Shown one piece after another: positions 7,025 through 7,704 of a DNA stretch of 7,704 nt (positions are counted from its first letter, which is position 1; the number at the start of each line of letters is the position of its first letter). This stretch comes from an uncultured Cryomorphaceae bacterium. GTDB lineage: Bacteria; Bacteroidota; Bacteroidia; Flavobacteriales; Schleiferiaceae. The translations under genes and the position numbers were made by a program. Where the stretch lies: NCBI GenBank assembly GCA_937900215.1, contig CALCFH010000471.1:1-7704 (forward strand). Direction: 5' to 3'. The notes under the pieces are model-generated. The model ran no database searches. It had not been told where the DNA came from and saw only the letters and a list, made by a program, of their open reading frames with translations.

Positions 7025-7704
7025 ATGTTGAGAGCTCAATCACTCCTTAAAGGAATTCTAACGGGTCTGTTTTGTGCTGGCCTGGTGCAACCTGTTCAGG
7101 CGCAGAAAACACAAGATACCCTCTTTACTGAATCTACTTTTAAGGGCCTTAATTTTAGAAGCATAGGTCCGGCACTCATGGCAGGACGAATTGCAGATAT
7201 AGCCATTCATCCTTCAAAACCAAATACTTGGTATGTTGCGGTGGGCTCAGGAGGCGTTTGGAAAACAGAAAATTCGGGAACCACCTGGCAGACTATTTTT
7301 GATAATGAAAAGGTGTATTCCACAGGCTGTATCACCATTGATCCATCTCAGACTTCTACTATATGGCTAGGTACGGGTGAAAATGTAGGTGGAAGACATG
7401 TGGGTTTTGGCGATGGGATTTACAAGTCGGATGACGATGGTAAGTCATGGAAATCCATGGGTCTTAAAAATTCTGAACACATTTCTAAAATCCTAATCCA
7501 TCCTACCAATTCAGACATTATTTGGGTTGCGGTTCAAGGTCCTTTGTGGAATAGCGGTGGAGAAAGAGGCGTTTTTAAATCTATAGACGGAGGTAAAACT
7601 TGGCAAAATGTGTTACTGGTAAATGAATGGACAGGTGCTACCGATCTGGCCATCCATCCAACGAATCCTGAAATTTTATATGCTGCAACATGGCAACGCC
7701 ATAG
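7025..7704 (+). CDS. Exported sortilin/VPS10-like beta-propeller protein, 3' end missing
   Basis: The first 226 codons of a large secreted protein are present; the gene runs off the right edge. ATG at 7025 begins a clear signal peptide: MLRAQSLLKG, a hydrophobic core, then PVQA with predicted cleavage after residue 26. The mature part has FRSIGPALMAGRIADIAIHP, characteristic of the Bacteroidota 'VPS10/sortilin-like, glycosyl hydrolase' proteins of about 1000 residues. Three Asp-box motifs (S/T-x-D/N-x-G-x-T/S-W) lie at residues 81-88 (TENSGTTW), 135-142 (SDDDGKSW) and 186-193 (SIDGGKTW). They alternate with IHPTN/IDPSQ strands, as in BNR/sialidase-type propeller blades. The 'glycosyl hydrolase' name in this family is inherited from the fold; catalytic activity cannot be judged from this fragment. 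Any C-terminal sorting domain lies outside the window. It is transcribed divergently from the YegP-like gene. Confidence 0.9.
   Translation, partial: MLRAQSLLKGILTGLFCAGLVQPVQAQKTQDTLFTESTFKGLNFRSIGPALMAGRIADIAIHPSKPNTWYVAVGSGGVWKTENSGTTWQTIFDNEKVYSTGCITIDPSQTSTIWLGTGENVGGRHVGFGDGIYKSDDDGKSWKSMGLKNSEHISKILIHPTNSDIIWVAVQGPLWNSGGERGVFKSIDGGKTWQNVLLVNEWTGATDLAIHPTNPEILYAATWQRH

Overview
The window looks like chromosomal DNA from an AT-rich member of the Bacteroidota, probably Flavobacteriales or a close relative. Three things point there. One large secreted protein ends in the type B sorting domain of the type IX secretion system (gliding-motility-type C-terminus). One gene belongs to the Bacteroidota-typical PG_1098-like methyltransferase family with a THUMP-like C-terminus. 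Promoter-like sites match the Bacteroidota -7 element TAnnTTTG, and I see no strong Shine-Dalgarno sequences. I cannot name a genus.

Layout. 1-994 is the 3' part of an AI-2E/PerM-type membrane transporter gene; its start lies off the left edge. It overlaps by 8 nt with 987-2153, the THUMP-like class I methyltransferase, so the two are probably translationally coupled. After 67 nt, 2221-5394 encodes a 1057-residue exported protein (signal peptide, DUF7948-like N-terminus, SBBP-type beta-propeller repeats, three PKD domains, T9SS type B sorting domain) that appears to start at TTG. It converges, with 14 nt between stop codons, on a minus-strand YegP/DUF1508 gene (5409-5732). At the right edge, from 7025, a second exported beta-propeller protein begins (sortilin/VPS10-like, Asp-box repeats) and runs off the window.

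The unusual part is the 1292-nt divergent intergenic region 5733-7024. It contains no convincing gene. Its centre (6131-6387, with eroded flanks to about 6088-6430) is a degenerate tandem array of six units with a 43-bp period. The units share a head AGT and two CTTTC-like pentamers 17 nt apart. Several can fold into hairpins with pyrimidine loops. Because 43 is not a multiple of 3, the array is not coding. In one pair of units the stem differences are G.U-tolerant only when the plus strand is read as RNA. This is the best candidate in the window for something undescribed. A decayed minisatellite or a copy of an interspersed repeat is an equally serious explanation.

The remaining genes are housekeeping or envelope genes. 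Two independent secreted beta-propeller proteins suggest investment in surface or extracellular protein display. I see no CRISPR, tRNA, rRNA, insertion sequence or phage gene.
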